A stretch of 64,000 nucleotides of DNA from Sunxiuqinia elliptica (GTDB lineage: Bacteria > Bacteroidota > Bacteroidia > Bacteroidales > Prolixibacteraceae), in assembly GCF_900113005.1 (NCBI RefSeq), contig NZ_FONW01000004.1:124001-188000 (forward strand), in the 5' to 3' direction. Both the position numbers and the translations under genes were made by a program. Positions within the stretch are counted from its first letter, which is position 1; the number at the start of each line of letters is the position of its first letter. The notes beneath the pieces are model-generated. The model searched no databases. It had not been told where the DNA came from and saw only the letters and a list, made by a program, of their open reading frames with translations. Shown in pieces: positions 42,601-52,106 of the stretch.

Positions 42601-43094
42601 ATAAGGACGTTTTTTATAAAAAGTCAGGTTATGAATTTGTATATAAACTAAGCTGCGCCGGAACATCCAATCAATATACATGGTATAAAAACGACACTGT
42701 TCTTCGAGCAATTAATATACCCGAGATTATAATTGGTTCAACTAAGCCAGATGATTCTGGAATATACCACTGTGTTATTACGAATGAAAAAATTCCAGAT
42801 TTTAACCTAAAATCAGAGCCTTTTGAATTAAAAATTGATCAAACGACAAATGAATTTATAAAGATATACCCCAATCCTGCTTCAGATAGAATTACCGTAA
42901 ATCTACAAGAATTGGAAGATCAAATCACCTCATATTCAATTATTGATAATACCGGAAGAATTGTACACAAAATGAATAATCTCAGTTATGCTCATAGTAT
43001 TAATATTGATGTTTCATTTTTATCTGCAGGTATATATCACATCATATTAATGGGAGATAGCATTCATGAAACAAAAAAAATTATTATTAATTAA
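39663..43094 (+). CDS. Secreted C10 (streptopain-like) peptidase with LRR and type IX sorting domain
   Basis: 1143 residues, starting 31 bp past the last R' box. Signal peptide (MKFILLILTVFIATNSLSSNS), an inhibitory prodomain (about 22-115), then a C10 cysteine peptidase: C170 in TPSGCVPVAVAQVMRYW and H322 in GGFHAMICDGYDDEGFYHLNYGWGGQ. A CARDB-like beta region (about 470-590) is followed by leucine-rich repeats (about 650-960), an Ig-like domain (about 985-1065), and a C-terminal sorting domain ending IYPNPASDRITVNLQELE ... LSAGIYHIILM. Exported by the type IX system and fixed on or released from the cell surface. The LRR suggests binding of a large ligand. Whether it is the array's last cassette or the first flanking gene is unresolved, as no closing R'' AAGTAAC was found. 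Confidence 0.88.
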   Translation: MKFILLILTVFIATNSLSSNSQEIGERKVIANAKLFLQTKDLLKSAKIFKLNKLLEKEANKIYIHNVGKGDGWIISEMIDDNIRILAYSLDGNFNYDKAIPYVKNWLKSNLNNTLEINAKTTKAISNKNLSRGVEPFLKTSSGEDIQWAQRAPYNSQCPVIDGIQTPSGCVPVAVAQVMRYWQFPPRSKGNCQYSYTISQTNKTHSFSHRLGQSNYNWEKMLPKIDESSTEESKRCISNLMLDIGMSMKAIYAPEGTGASDFSIFNKYFNYSLPQHISIYDGSLLDVLKSKNDSILFHEKIKENLDNKIPVIVIGHVSGGFHAMICDGYDDEGFYHLNYGWGGQSDGFYHYSQNIWCADLLFNSAYIDIVPQDIKYSISLKEYNNTVSPLSDTKIALQIEETDRSFPSYITPKIALKSPNNGKIIPEQSYETDSTNSQYHIYFKTPSQEGTYGLSLLIDDGYKIQEIDSLTMQVKNAINTRDLLIKSVETSNKFTYNSPNIEYKIELSNAEVNGSCKMRYNVYSKDVLEFTDDLSYNLSADKTVIRFRLSLDKISMGKKTLKIIIDPENQLNETDEKNNTTTINFAFNREIPLKEWAVLQEIYKNSENGNWEFNKGWMLDEPISTWDGLTLENGHITEISNVFEKNVLMEPDWGTSEHGFNKYPLGLPETISELDSLRSIKLLYAEMNSKHLPQSIGELSQLELINLYHSGLSGEIPNEIGHLQNLKELVLDENDLNGELPQSIFDLSKLKVLRLGQNHRLTGSIDSILKFKEIEFIGINQTQLSGKIDERIFGLKKLVEIQAYNCNLSGEISKEIETNSKLLVIDLKNNNIEGEIFNTIKNCPNLRNLDVSGNQFSGNIPPEVTQLRDIFLFNISNNNFSGDLPLGFANLRALDLFNVSNNQLTGIINKEFSYLRQARDLNFANNKFDELDAFVVDSLFEYIYNIDVSNNSLEFNSFEQNLDLIGKNYFKYSPQSLLGNKDVFYKKSGYEFVYKLSCAGTSNQYTWYKNDTVLRAINIPEIIIGSTKPDDSGIYHCVITNEKIPDFNLKSEPFELKIDQTTNEFIKIYPNPASDRITVNLQELEDQITSYSIIDNTGRIVHKMNNLSYAHSINIDVSFLSAGIYHIILMGDSIHETKKIIIN

Positions 43095-43277
43095 TGTATT
43101 TTCATTTATCGATACGAGGTGATAACCAAATTTAAAGTCAAAAGAATTGCCTCATCTAGAATTGAATATAAAAACATTAAAAGAATAGCTATCCCGCAAT
43201 CAGACACGACACCATACACCAACCGTTCCGCTCAAACTCAACAAGCTCAAATTAATCAAAACTAAATAACGAACAAC
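43095..43277. other. Intergenic region after the C10 peptidase
   Basis: About 180 bases, AT-rich, no gene. GATAACC (about 43126) and ACCGTTCCG (about 43220) vaguely recall attC ends but are not complementary to each other or to the cassette start. Nothing secure. Confidence 0.3.
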
Positions 43278-43859
43278 ATGGAATACACAATAACTAAGAC
43301 CCAAAGAAATGGAATCATTTTATCTTCTTGCTTTTTGATTTTATCTATTTTAATCCGAGGATTATTATTCCTGATTAATACACCAACTAAAATTGAGCTT
43401 GCTGAGCAGCTAATTTGGAATACGATCTATTTAATCCCTTTTGGGTATTTAATGCTGGCATTCTATAAATACCTCAAACACTATCAACGGAAGGTTTTGC
43501 AGGGTTCTATTCTTCTAATATTCGCTGCAGAACTAATTCTAAAGAGTACGCTGTTTTCCAGCTTATTCGAATCGCCCTTGAAAAAAGTGGTTCTGCTAGG
43601 TACAAGTACAATTTGGCTTATCGCTACAGTTGTCTTGCTTGTAGGTCTCTTCAGAAATACCGCCAAAACAGACCAGGGAATGCTCGCCATTCGGAATTAC
43701 GCAATTTGTAGTTTGCTTATTTATCTTTTTGCAACGACACACTCCTTCTATTTGGCATCTACCAATCCTCTACAAACCCGGCTACTCGTAGGGTTAACTT
43801 CGGCAATACCCTTTAGTTTTACGATCGTTTTTGCGATGAAACTCAAATTAAAGGCATAA
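43278..43859 (+). CDS. Hypothetical integral membrane protein
   Basis: 193 residues with five to six hydrophobic helices (about 11-32, 45-63, 73-95, 104-125, 139-157, 167-188) and short loops. No recognised domain. Possibly a small sensor or regulatory membrane protein; neighbours give no clue. Codon use is nearer the core genes than the cassettes. Confidence 0.6.
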   Translation: MEYTITKTQRNGIILSSCFLILSILIRGLLFLINTPTKIELAEQLIWNTIYLIPFGYLMLAFYKYLKHYQRKVLQGSILLIFAAELILKSTLFSSLFESPLKKVVLLGTSTIWLIATVVLLVGLFRNTAKTDQGMLAIRNYAICSLLIYLFATTHSFYLASTNPLQTRLLVGLTSAIPFSFTIVFAMKLKLKA

Positions 43860-44029
43860 AACCAGCTACAAAAAAATTACCTTGCGGTGCCTTGTCTCTG
43901 CTCCTTTCTTGAGCATTGAGGGCAGCTGGCCGAGTCACTCCTAAAATAATCGGTTAGCACTCCCCTCTTTAACACAATAAATTAGTACTTTAAGAGCTTT
44001 CTGTAGTTAGTCTGCCTAAAAAGAAACCT

Positions 44030-45439
44030 ATGCTAAGATTAATTCTTGTTCTGATTGCATTTGTTGCGACAACTCCTCTAAATGCACAACCTGAAAATTA
44101 TAAAACTGCAATTGATCAATTGCAGACAGATTATAATTCGGAAAGCTATGAGCAGATTTTTAATTGCTTCTCCCCCCAGATGCAACAAGCACTGTCAATC
44201 GAAAAAACCAAGCAGTTTTTCACCAATCTCTTCGCCAGTGTCGGGAAAATGAAAACGAAAGAGTTTATCAATGATGAGGAGGGTACCGGTGCTATTTATA
44301 GGGCCAAGTTTGAAAGAGCTGTTTTAGGAGTCTACATTTCACTTGACAATCAAAACAAAATTGGTGGCCTATTAATAAAACCCTACGAAGAAGAAACAAG
44401 CAACGACAACCGAACCACGAATGCTTTAACCGCATACCCCAAGGCCATTGCTCAGACGATTTTTGGTAAGGCAAAAGCATTTCCAACGAATACGCAGCTT
44501 TCCATTGCAATCATTGATCATGGAATGACGAAATATTATGGAATCGTAAAGGAGAACGACTCGATAAAAGCAGCCGAAAATCAAGCTAAAGTTTTTGAAA
44601 TCGGCTCCATTACCAAAGTCTTTACTTCAACTGTGTTGGCTTCATTGGCAACAGCCAACAAGCTAAAGCTTACCGATACGATTAATGCTTATTTCCCTTT
44701 CGCTTTCAAAAACAATATTCAACTATGTTTTGAGAGCTTGGCAAACCACACCTCAGGCTTGCCTCGACTTCCTGTGAATTTAGATTTAAGCAACGAAACG
44801 AACCCGTACAAATCTTATAACAAAGACGACCTTGAGGACTACTTAAAAACGTATCTGAAACTCGAAAACGACCGCTCAAAAACTTACTCCTATTCCAACT
44901 TAGGAGCGGGACTATTGGGCTACACGTTGGGGTTAACACAAAAAACAAATTTCCAGGACTTGCTACAAAAGGAAGTCTTCGACAAGTATAAAATGACCAA
45001 TTCTTATACCGGCTCAAATGACCTTAACAAAACACTCATAAAAGGACTGGATAAAAATGGATATGAAGTACCCAACTGGGACTTTGATGTGTTGTTTGGC
45101 GGTGGCGGGATTTTATCGACGACAGAAGATTTAGCAAAATTTGCCAATGCTCAGTTTGATCCAAAAAACAAGGAACTCTCATTGACCCGAATTCCAACAT
45201 TTACAATTAACGACCAAATGAAAATTGGATTGGGATGGCATATTCTGAAATCTGAAACGGGTAACGCTTGGTATTGGCATAACGGAGGGACGGGAGGCTA
45301 TTCTTCTTCAATGGTTCTTGATACCGAAAATAAGTTTGCCGTAATTGTCTTGTCAAATGTGTCGGCATTTAATCCTAAAATGAAGAATATAGACAACCTT
45401 TGCTTTGAACTAGCTAAAAAACTCAATAAAAACGAATAG
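44030..45439 (+). CDS. Serine beta-lactamase-like hydrolase with DUF3887-type N-domain
   Basis: 469 residues. Signal peptide (LILVLIAFVATTPLNA). An N-terminal domain (about 25-118) of the DUF3887 type, then a class C beta-lactamase/DD-peptidase fold: SITK at 193-196 (nucleophile Ser193 and Lys196), YSN at about 288-290 and WHNGGTGGYSSS near the end in place of the KTG box. Periplasmic hydrolase acting perhaps on peptides or cell-wall fragments; antibiotic resistance is not implied. Confidence 0.85.
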   Translation: MLRLILVLIAFVATTPLNAQPENYKTAIDQLQTDYNSESYEQIFNCFSPQMQQALSIEKTKQFFTNLFASVGKMKTKEFINDEEGTGAIYRAKFERAVLGVYISLDNQNKIGGLLIKPYEEETSNDNRTTNALTAYPKAIAQTIFGKAKAFPTNTQLSIAIIDHGMTKYYGIVKENDSIKAAENQAKVFEIGSITKVFTSTVLASLATANKLKLTDTINAYFPFAFKNNIQLCFESLANHTSGLPRLPVNLDLSNETNPYKSYNKDDLEDYLKTYLKLENDRSKTYSYSNLGAGLLGYTLGLTQKTNFQDLLQKEVFDKYKMTNSYTGSNDLNKTLIKGLDKNGYEVPNWDFDVLFGGGGILSTTEDLAKFANAQFDPKNKELSLTRIPTFTINDQMKIGLGWHILKSETGNAWYWHNGGTGGYSSSMVLDTENKFAVIVLSNVSAFNPKMKNIDNLCFELAKKLNKNE

Positions 45440-45542
45440 TAGCCAAGGCTGTATCTGAGCTATCCCGAAAAAACACAGAACCATAGAACACACCTGGAAA
45501 GCCTTAAAACGATTACGAATAAACAATAAAAATAGCCACCAG

Positions 45543-46607
45543 ATGCAGGAAGCCAGTTTATTGAAACAACTCGTGACGACAACCAAAGAATTTGGTTGTA
45601 CAACCTTTGCTTTGCAACATGAAGACAAAATCGTATTTGGAAGAAACTTCGACTTCATGATTGACTATGGGCATATCGTTGTGAATAAACGCAATGTGTT
45701 AAAGACCGCATTAGTTCCCCCATCAGAGAAGCAGTTTCAATGGACATCAACGTTCGGGAGTGTCACCTTTAACCAAGTAGGGCGCGAATTTCCATATGGC
45801 GGAATCAACGAAGCTGGCTTAGTAATTGAACAGCTATGGCTCGACTCAACGCAATATCCGAGTCCTGATCATCGGTATGGGATCTCGGTGCTTCAATGGA
45901 TTCAGTACCAGCTTGACGTAGCAGAACACATTGATGATGTTATCGAAAGTGACCTTCTTCTCAGAATAATTGATAATTCAGGAGCAAACCTCCATTTCTT
46001 CGTAACAGACAAAAATGGAAACTCTGCCTGCATTGAGTTTATAAAAGGCAAGATGAACGTAAGCAAAGGGAAAGACCTAAAAGTACCTGCTCTTACCAAT
46101 AGCTCCTATGAAGAGTCTTTAGGGAGTTTGTCCCGTACAAAGCAGGAAGAAATTAATCAATCTATTTTTACCAGCAACTCTTTAGATCGCTTTAAGCGGA
46201 CGGCTAAACTGCTGCGAGAATTCGATCAGGAGCGTTCTCCAAACTTAATTGACTATTCATTCCTCATTCTAGATACTATCAAGCAAGCCAATTTCACACA
46301 ATGGAGTATTGTTTACGATATTTCAAATCTGGAAGTCCATTTCAAAACTAAGAGCAACTTACAAAAAGCTGTAATTCGCTTGGAAGACTTTGACTTTTCC
46401 AGTGCTTCGCCGTGCTTGGTTTCCGACTTGCAAAACCGAACAAAGACAGTCCTTTTTGAAACGTACTCATCGGCCAATAATCTAGCCCTAATCAATCGGG
46501 TATTTGACAGCTTAGCTATGCTCAAAGACATTCCAAAGGAAATAAGAGAGATCAGCGCAAATTATCCAGAACAAACTGTTTTTAATGATCAAGAAAGCTG
46601 CTGCTAA
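45543..46607 (+). CDS. Ntn-type linear amide C-N hydrolase
   Basis: 354 residues. C19 in GCTTFALQHEDKIVFGRNFDF, with the GRNFDF block typical of the choloylglycine hydrolase/acid ceramidase-like group, where a Cys becomes the N-terminal nucleophile after processing. GGINEAGLVIEQLW follows. Choosing the Met at 45543 leaves 18 residues before Cys19, which are neither a normal signal peptide nor a long propeptide. Substrate unknown: bile salts, N-acyl amino acids or others. It starts 103 bp past the serine hydrolase. Confidence 0.8.
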   Translation: MQEASLLKQLVTTTKEFGCTTFALQHEDKIVFGRNFDFMIDYGHIVVNKRNVLKTALVPPSEKQFQWTSTFGSVTFNQVGREFPYGGINEAGLVIEQLWLDSTQYPSPDHRYGISVLQWIQYQLDVAEHIDDVIESDLLLRIIDNSGANLHFFVTDKNGNSACIEFIKGKMNVSKGKDLKVPALTNSSYEESLGSLSRTKQEEINQSIFTSNSLDRFKRTAKLLREFDQERSPNLIDYSFLILDTIKQANFTQWSIVYDISNLEVHFKTKSNLQKAVIRLEDFDFSSASPCLVSDLQNRTKTVLFETYSSANNLALINRVFDSLAMLKDIPKEIREISANYPEQTVFNDQESCC

Positions 46608-46708
46608 ATAAATCCTCTCGCTCATTTGTTCCAACAAGCCCTCCCCTCTCTTCAACGCACAACTCCCAATCCGAAGAATGAAGGCATTTGCTCGATCACT
46701 CCATAAAA

Positions 46709-46738
46709 AAAGGAGCTGCCAAAACTGACAACTCCTTT
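46709..46738 (-). terminator. Terminator of the susCD unit
   Basis: On the minus strand AAAGGAG-type arms (46732-46738 and 46709-46715) with inner TG/CA pairs are followed by TTTTTTT. It lies about 25 bp beyond the susD stop. Confidence 0.85.
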
Positions 46739-46763
46739 CCGTTTTACGACTTAGCAGATATAA

Positions 46764-48491
46764 TTAATACCCAGGTGTTTGTTCTAATACACTTGCACCT
46801 GACTCGTCAACTGAAAGATCAATTTGAGTTTGAGGCACTGGCCAATACTCATGCTTATTTGATACAAATTTCTTTCCAGAAAGATGTCCCATAAATTGTC
46901 CTTCTTTTTGCAGATAAGCATTAAGCACATTATCAGCAATTCCCCAACGCACCAAATCAAAGAAGCGATAGCCTTCCATTCCAAACTCCATCCGCATCTC
47001 ATGACGAACAGCTTTCAGTGCGAACTCTTTGCTACCAAAACTATCGTATGGTTCTACAGCATAATAAGCAGCCTCTTCACCATCCTCAAACTTCACATAG
47101 TTACTATTTTTTGCGCGCTCACGAATTTGATTAACCATATTCAAAGCTAGAGGTAAATCATCAGTTTCAGCAGCACATTCGGCCAGCCACAACATGGCAT
47201 GCGCTAAACGATATTTACGATATGAATTGTTGTTAACTCCTGTAGCCCAACCGGTAGTTGTATTTCCTGAGCCTTGATCAGCTTTCAAAAACATATTCTT
47301 TTTGAAATGATAGGGTCCACCATTCTGAATATCTCGAATAGGCTGCTCAGCATCGATTGGCCCCCAGTCCAAGAATGGAACTCCAGGACGTCCAACGGTA
47401 TGGTCTAAACGAGGATCAACATTCCCGGGATAAAAGTCTTTGGTATAAACCTCTGGGTTATCTTTATCCCATACGTCAGCCCAAGGTAACATTTCGTTAT
47501 TGTAGGTGTCTAACAGAGGTAATCCATTTTCGTCCGTTTTAAAGGAGTTTACAAAGTTCTGAGTTGGTTGAAAGAAGCCACAGCAAGTTCCAATCTTTCC
47601 TCCTTGAGGAAAATTCAGTGCATCTCCCCAACCAGCGTTATAAGAACCATCTGAACCATCATTCACAGCATATTGAATTTCCAAGATCGATTCCTTGTTA
47701 TTTCTAGTGGCGGCTAGGTAGTTCTGCTCGTAGCTTTCCATCAATTCAAAACCACCATTCGTAACCACGTCGTTTAATAACGTCTTAGCTTCCGGAAACT
47801 TCGATTGAAACATATATACCTGCGCCAACATGGTCTTTGCGGCCCATTCTGTTGCACGCCCAGGCTCACCTGCCCAACGACTTGGCAAATTATCCTTTGC
47901 AAAAGTCAAATCAGCTTCAATCTCTGGCCATACCACATGATCATTGGGAACAACCGTTGGGTTTTCTGTATTCTCATCAATCCAAGGCACTTTATAATGT
48001 ACCTTCGTTAATTCGAAATAAAGATGAGCACGTAAGAATCTTGCCTGTGCAGCTGCCAATGTTTTTTCCTCATCAGTCATTCCTTCAACATCAGGAAGAA
48101 CAAGCATTACGTCATTACAACGAACAACACCATCGTAAAGTGCTCTCCAGTGGTTTGTAACATATCCGTTATCTGCATCAGCAAAGAATCCTTCAATAGG
48201 ATTAATAGTTGCCTGGTCTCCGAAAGAAGAACCTTTATAGGCATCATCAGCAGCGATGCTTCCCCAAACCCAGTTGGTAACTGAACTGGCCCAAATACTT
48301 CCTGAACGAACATTTCCGCCATCGATAACGGCATAAGCACCAGTTAACAAGGCATTAACACCTTCCTTAGTATAAAAAGTTTCCAATGAAGCCTGACCTT
48401 TAGGTTTGATCGTATAGAAATCATCACCGCAAGAATAAAAAAGGCTGGTCATCAATAGAATTGGTAATATAATTGCAATTATTTTTTTCAT
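46764..48491 (-). CDS. SusD/RagB-family glycan-binding lipoprotein
   Basis: 575 residues. Lipoprotein signal with Cys21 (LLMTSLFYSC), then DFYTIKPKGQASLETFYTKEGVNALLTGAYAVIDGG, the family opening with TPR-type helices. ARFLRAHLYFELTKVHYKVPWI and the C-terminal RHEMRMEFGMEGYRFFDLVRWG are family signatures. Caps the SusC channel and binds an oligosaccharide at the cell surface. Follows SusC by 22 bp. Confidence 0.95.
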   Translation of the reverse strand: MKKIIAIILPILLMTSLFYSCGDDFYTIKPKGQASLETFYTKEGVNALLTGAYAVIDGGNVRSGSIWASSVTNWVWGSIAADDAYKGSSFGDQATINPIEGFFADADNGYVTNHWRALYDGVVRCNDVMLVLPDVEGMTDEEKTLAAAQARFLRAHLYFELTKVHYKVPWIDENTENPTVVPNDHVVWPEIEADLTFAKDNLPSRWAGEPGRATEWAAKTMLAQVYMFQSKFPEAKTLLNDVVTNGGFELMESYEQNYLAATRNNKESILEIQYAVNDGSDGSYNAGWGDALNFPQGGKIGTCCGFFQPTQNFVNSFKTDENGLPLLDTYNNEMLPWADVWDKDNPEVYTKDFYPGNVDPRLDHTVGRPGVPFLDWGPIDAEQPIRDIQNGGPYHFKKNMFLKADQGSGNTTTGWATGVNNNSYRKYRLAHAMLWLAECAAETDDLPLALNMVNQIRERAKNSNYVKFEDGEEAAYYAVEPYDSFGSKEFALKAVRHEMRMEFGMEGYRFFDLVRWGIADNVLNAYLQKEGQFMGHLSGKKFVSNKHEYWPVPQTQIDLSVDESGASVLEQTPGY

Positions 48492-48513
48492 AATAAATTA
48501 AAATTTTAATTGA

Positions 48514-51500
48514 TTATAAATTCAAATTAATACCGACCATAAACATGCGGGATGTTGGATAAGATCCCTCATCCACTCCAAAAATACGATCATCGCGGCC
48601 AGTTCTAATTTCCGGATCCAATCCACTATAATCTGAAATGGTGAACAAGTTTGTTGCCTGTACGTAGATTCTAAGATTATCAATATTCCATTTTGAAGAC
48701 AAGCTTTTAGGCAAAGTATACCCAATCTGCAAATCTTTCATCCGGAAATAAGAACCATCTTCAACGAAGAAAGTCGAGTTCTTTTGCATTTCACCATCGT
48801 TTTGAAGAGCTATTGGCATCGTAATTTTCGAACCAGAAGCATAACGATCTGCGGTCCATGATTCATACAATCTTCTTGGATTACGGTTTCCTTGGAAATT
48901 GGTAAATAAAGTCCAACGATTGACATAGTTGACTAGGTCATTCCCTTGAGTTCCTTGGAAGAACATCGTCATATCCCAGTTCTTATAATTCACATCAACG
49001 TTTAAACCATAAGTGAAGTCAGGATGAGGAGAGCCAATAAATGTGCGGTCATTTCCGTCAATCTTTCCATCTTTCGAAATATCTTTATACTTAAACACCC
49101 CAGGTCTACTATAGGTATCTTCGTCAAAGCTATCAGCACTGTAAGGGACATGATCATACACTTCATCCCAGGTATTGAAAGTTCCCTCAACAACATATCC
49201 ATAGAATGAAGATATTGGTTGTCCAGTAGTAGAAGCAGTATAAACATTCTGTCTCAACTGAGTACCATAAAGGATCTCATTAGCATTATCATTTAATTTG
49301 ACCACCTCATTTTTGTAATGCGAAATATTTCCGCGAACATCAAATTTCAGGTCATTGCCAACTTCACCATGATAAGTCAACATCAAATCCCAACCAGTAT
49401 TCTTCATCTCACCAACATTCACATCCGGCAACTGAAGTTGGCCCCAAGTATTTGGAAGCTGCTGGCCATAAAGCATGTCTGTTGTATTTCGAGTGTACCA
49501 GTCAACATTAACTTCCAAACGATTGCCAAGAAATGTCGCATCTAGCCCCAAGTTAGTTGTTGTTGTTGTTTCCCAAACAGCATCGGGATTCCCCAACTTA
49601 TATTTACGAAAACCAGATTGAGTCGATGAACCAGAACCATTCAAATCATAGAATGATTCATCGATATTAGCACGGTAAGTACTGTAAATGTTGTAATTTC
49701 CGATACGGTCATTACCATTCTGGCCCCAACCAAATCTTAACTTCAAATCATCGAGCCAATTCCGACTACTTTCCATGAAAGTTTCTTCCGAAAGTCTCCA
49801 TCCCAAAGAAAAGGCAGGAAATGTTCCCCAACGATTTTCTTCTGAGAAACGAGAAGAAGCATCACGACGAACAACCGCTTCAGCCAGGTATTTTCCTTGA
49901 TAGCTATAATTGATACGTCCAAAATAAGAGAAGGTAGCCCACTCATCAAACGAACCTGATGAAATCTGATCAGACTCCCCTCCATTTAGAACCATATAAT
50001 CAAGATCTGTAGAGAAATAGGAGGCACGGCCACCATCAAAATACTCCCAATAATTATTCACGGCTTCTGTTCCAACCAAAACATCAAATTTATGATTATC
50101 GGCAAAAGTCTTGGTATAGTTCAAAGTATTTGACCAGTTCCACTGAATACCACCATCAAAATTTTCGGTTAACCGATCAGTGGGTCTAGCTTCAGCAAAT
50201 TCTGGGTTTTTCAGGAAACGATCCCGCAAACGCTGACTTTCGTAGTTAACCCCAAACAAAGTCTTTACAGAAAGACCATCCATCAAGTCAACTTGAGCAT
50301 AAGCATTGCCAATGATCCGCATTTGACGATTGTGGTCATCCTTATCGCGATATAACATGGCTACCGGATTATCTCCATTACCTGTTCCCGGAGCTTTAGT
50401 TCCAGCAAAATTTCCAGCGATATCGCGAACCGGAATAATGGGTTGCATCCGGTAAGTTTGTGAAATTGCATTTCCTTCACGATTATTCTCAAATCCAACC
50501 CGATCCGTATAAGTTACACCAATGCTCTCACCGATTTTCAACCAGTCTTTCAATTCAACGTCAGCATTTATACGAGCAGCATAGCGTTTAAAACCGGTAT
50601 AAATAACCGTACCTTCCTGATTCAAATAACCAGCCGATACGGAATAACTTCCCTTATTCGTTCCGCCGGTTATTGAGAAGTTGTACTCCTGAATTGGCGC
50701 AGCATCAAAAATCTCATCATACCAATCTGTTCCTGGAACAGAAGCACGATAAATTGTGTTATTTGGATAACTGTAAGCACTTTCATCTGCTGTATTACCT
50801 ACTGGTTTCGCGTACATTGGAATTACTGGTTCGGCACCATTTCCATATTGCTGAGTTCCCCAACCTGCATCTCCAGGCTGTAAACCTGCATTGCGCATTT
50901 CCATAAACAACATTTCGCCATATTCCTGCGTATTCATCAAATCCAATTGGTTGATGGCTTTTTGCACACCATAACGAGCATCAAACGAAATACGAGGCTC
51001 CCCTGCCTTACCACGCTTAGTAGTGATAATGATAACACCATTAGCTGCACGCACCCCGTAAATAGCAGACGAAGAAGCATCTTTCAAAACCGTCATTGAT
51101 TCAATATCATTGGGGTTAATCTTACTCAATCCTCCTGTTGTTGGAACACCATCAACAATGAATAATGGATCGTTATTATTCACCGAACCAAAACCACGAA
51201 CACGAACTGTGGCATCACCACCTGGAGAGTTATCTGTTGTAATCGTCACCCCAGAAACCCGACCTTGCAATCGAGCAGCAGCATTGGCAACAGGAACAGC
51301 CCTTAGCTCATCAGCATTTACTGAAGAAACGGCTCCGGTAACTGTCTTTTTTTGTTGAGAACCATACCCCACAACCACAACTTCGTCAACACCAATGACG
51401 TCGTCCTGCATGGCAATGTCGAACGTAGCTTGGTTTCCAAGTTCAATGGTTTGGGTAATCATACCGATGTAAGAAACAACAATCGCAGATGCTCCTTCAG

Positions 51501-52005
51501 GAACTTTCAAATTAAATTTTCCATCCAGATCTGTAATTGTTCCAGTTGTCGTACCTTCAAAAACAATAGACACCCCAGGAATCGGAGAACCATCTCCTCC
51601 TTTTACGACCCCGGCAATAACACGTTCTCCCTGTTGTTCTGCTTTAACTGGTTTCAGAACAATCAGGTTATTGTTTTTCACACTGTAAGACAAATCCTTA
51701 CCAGCAAAAAGTACATTCAAAACTTCATTGATATCCTTATTCCTGACATCTATGTCAACAACATCATCGAGTGACAGGACATCTTCAGAATAGAAAAAAC
51801 GATAATTACTTGACTGCTCAATGGCACTAAGAGCAGTACGAAGTGTTTGATTTTTCACATCCAGATTAAGCTTCGTGTTTTGCGAACTAACGGTAGCACT
51901 AACCTGAAGCAAACCCAGCAATAATAGAAAGGCTGTTAGTTTCATAAGAAGAAAAAGTTTTTTCAAATGGGCCCATCCGGACTCAAAGAACAGATTTTTT
52001 TTCAT
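48514..52005 (-). CDS. SusC/RagA TonB-linked outer-membrane transporter with STN domain
   Basis: 1163 residues. After a signal peptide a secretin/TonB N-terminal (STN) domain (LNLDVKNQTLRTALSAIEQSSNYRFFYSED, about 45-115) marks a transducer that signals to an anti-sigma factor. A carboxypeptidase-like domain (VIAGVVKGGDGSPIPGVSIVFEGTTTGTITDLDGKF, about 128-200) and the SusC plug (VVVVGYGSQQKKTVTGAVSSV) follow, then a 22-stranded barrel. Imports the target oligosaccharide. Its STN domain agrees with the FecR and ECF genes upstream. Confidence 0.96.
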   Translation of the reverse strand: MKKNLFFESGWAHLKKLFLLMKLTAFLLLLGLLQVSATVSSQNTKLNLDVKNQTLRTALSAIEQSSNYRFFYSEDVLSLDDVVDIDVRNKDINEVLNVLFAGKDLSYSVKNNNLIVLKPVKAEQQGERVIAGVVKGGDGSPIPGVSIVFEGTTTGTITDLDGKFNLKVPEGASAIVVSYIGMITQTIELGNQATFDIAMQDDVIGVDEVVVVGYGSQQKKTVTGAVSSVNADELRAVPVANAAARLQGRVSGVTITTDNSPGGDATVRVRGFGSVNNNDPLFIVDGVPTTGGLSKINPNDIESMTVLKDASSSAIYGVRAANGVIIITTKRGKAGEPRISFDARYGVQKAINQLDLMNTQEYGEMLFMEMRNAGLQPGDAGWGTQQYGNGAEPVIPMYAKPVGNTADESAYSYPNNTIYRASVPGTDWYDEIFDAAPIQEYNFSITGGTNKGSYSVSAGYLNQEGTVIYTGFKRYAARINADVELKDWLKIGESIGVTYTDRVGFENNREGNAISQTYRMQPIIPVRDIAGNFAGTKAPGTGNGDNPVAMLYRDKDDHNRQMRIIGNAYAQVDLMDGLSVKTLFGVNYESQRLRDRFLKNPEFAEARPTDRLTENFDGGIQWNWSNTLNYTKTFADNHKFDVLVGTEAVNNYWEYFDGGRASYFSTDLDYMVLNGGESDQISSGSFDEWATFSYFGRINYSYQGKYLAEAVVRRDASSRFSEENRWGTFPAFSLGWRLSEETFMESSRNWLDDLKLRFGWGQNGNDRIGNYNIYSTYRANIDESFYDLNGSGSSTQSGFRKYKLGNPDAVWETTTTTNLGLDATFLGNRLEVNVDWYTRNTTDMLYGQQLPNTWGQLQLPDVNVGEMKNTGWDLMLTYHGEVGNDLKFDVRGNISHYKNEVVKLNDNANEILYGTQLRQNVYTASTTGQPISSFYGYVVEGTFNTWDEVYDHVPYSADSFDEDTYSRPGVFKYKDISKDGKIDGNDRTFIGSPHPDFTYGLNVDVNYKNWDMTMFFQGTQGNDLVNYVNRWTLFTNFQGNRNPRRLYESWTADRYASGSKITMPIALQNDGEMQKNSTFFVEDGSYFRMKDLQIGYTLPKSLSSKWNIDNLRIYVQATNLFTISDYSGLDPEIRTGRDDRIFGVDEGSYPTSRMFMVGINLNL

Positions 52006-52062
52006 AGTTTTACAAATAATTAGTTAGACAATACATACTTACGTATGCTGTTGTTTAAGTTA

Positions 52063-52093
52063 AGTAACAGGATGCTGGAACCATCCTGTTACT
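52063..52093. promoter_or_regulatory. Hairpin between fecR-like and susC-like genes
   Basis: Perfect 12-bp stem AGTAACAGGATG (52063-52074) / CATCCTGTTACT (52082-52093). The T7 run follows only on the plus strand, so on the transcribed minus strand it is a stable hairpin without T tract. It may stop or stabilise transcripts and separate expression of regulators from the transporter. Confidence 0.5.
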
Positions 52094-52106
52094 CTTTTTT
52101 TACCTT

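Noticed and set aside
43126-43230. GATAACC and ACCGTTCCG as a possible sixth attC after the C10 peptidase gene
   Set aside because: The ends do not complement each other or the cassette start GTTACTT and no stem is convincing; noted only as an intergenic region.
43953-43959. GTTAGCA resembling an R' box near the serine hydrolase gene
   Set aside because: No complementary R'' (TGCTAAC) or hairpin-forming segment is found around it; a single heptamer is expected by chance.
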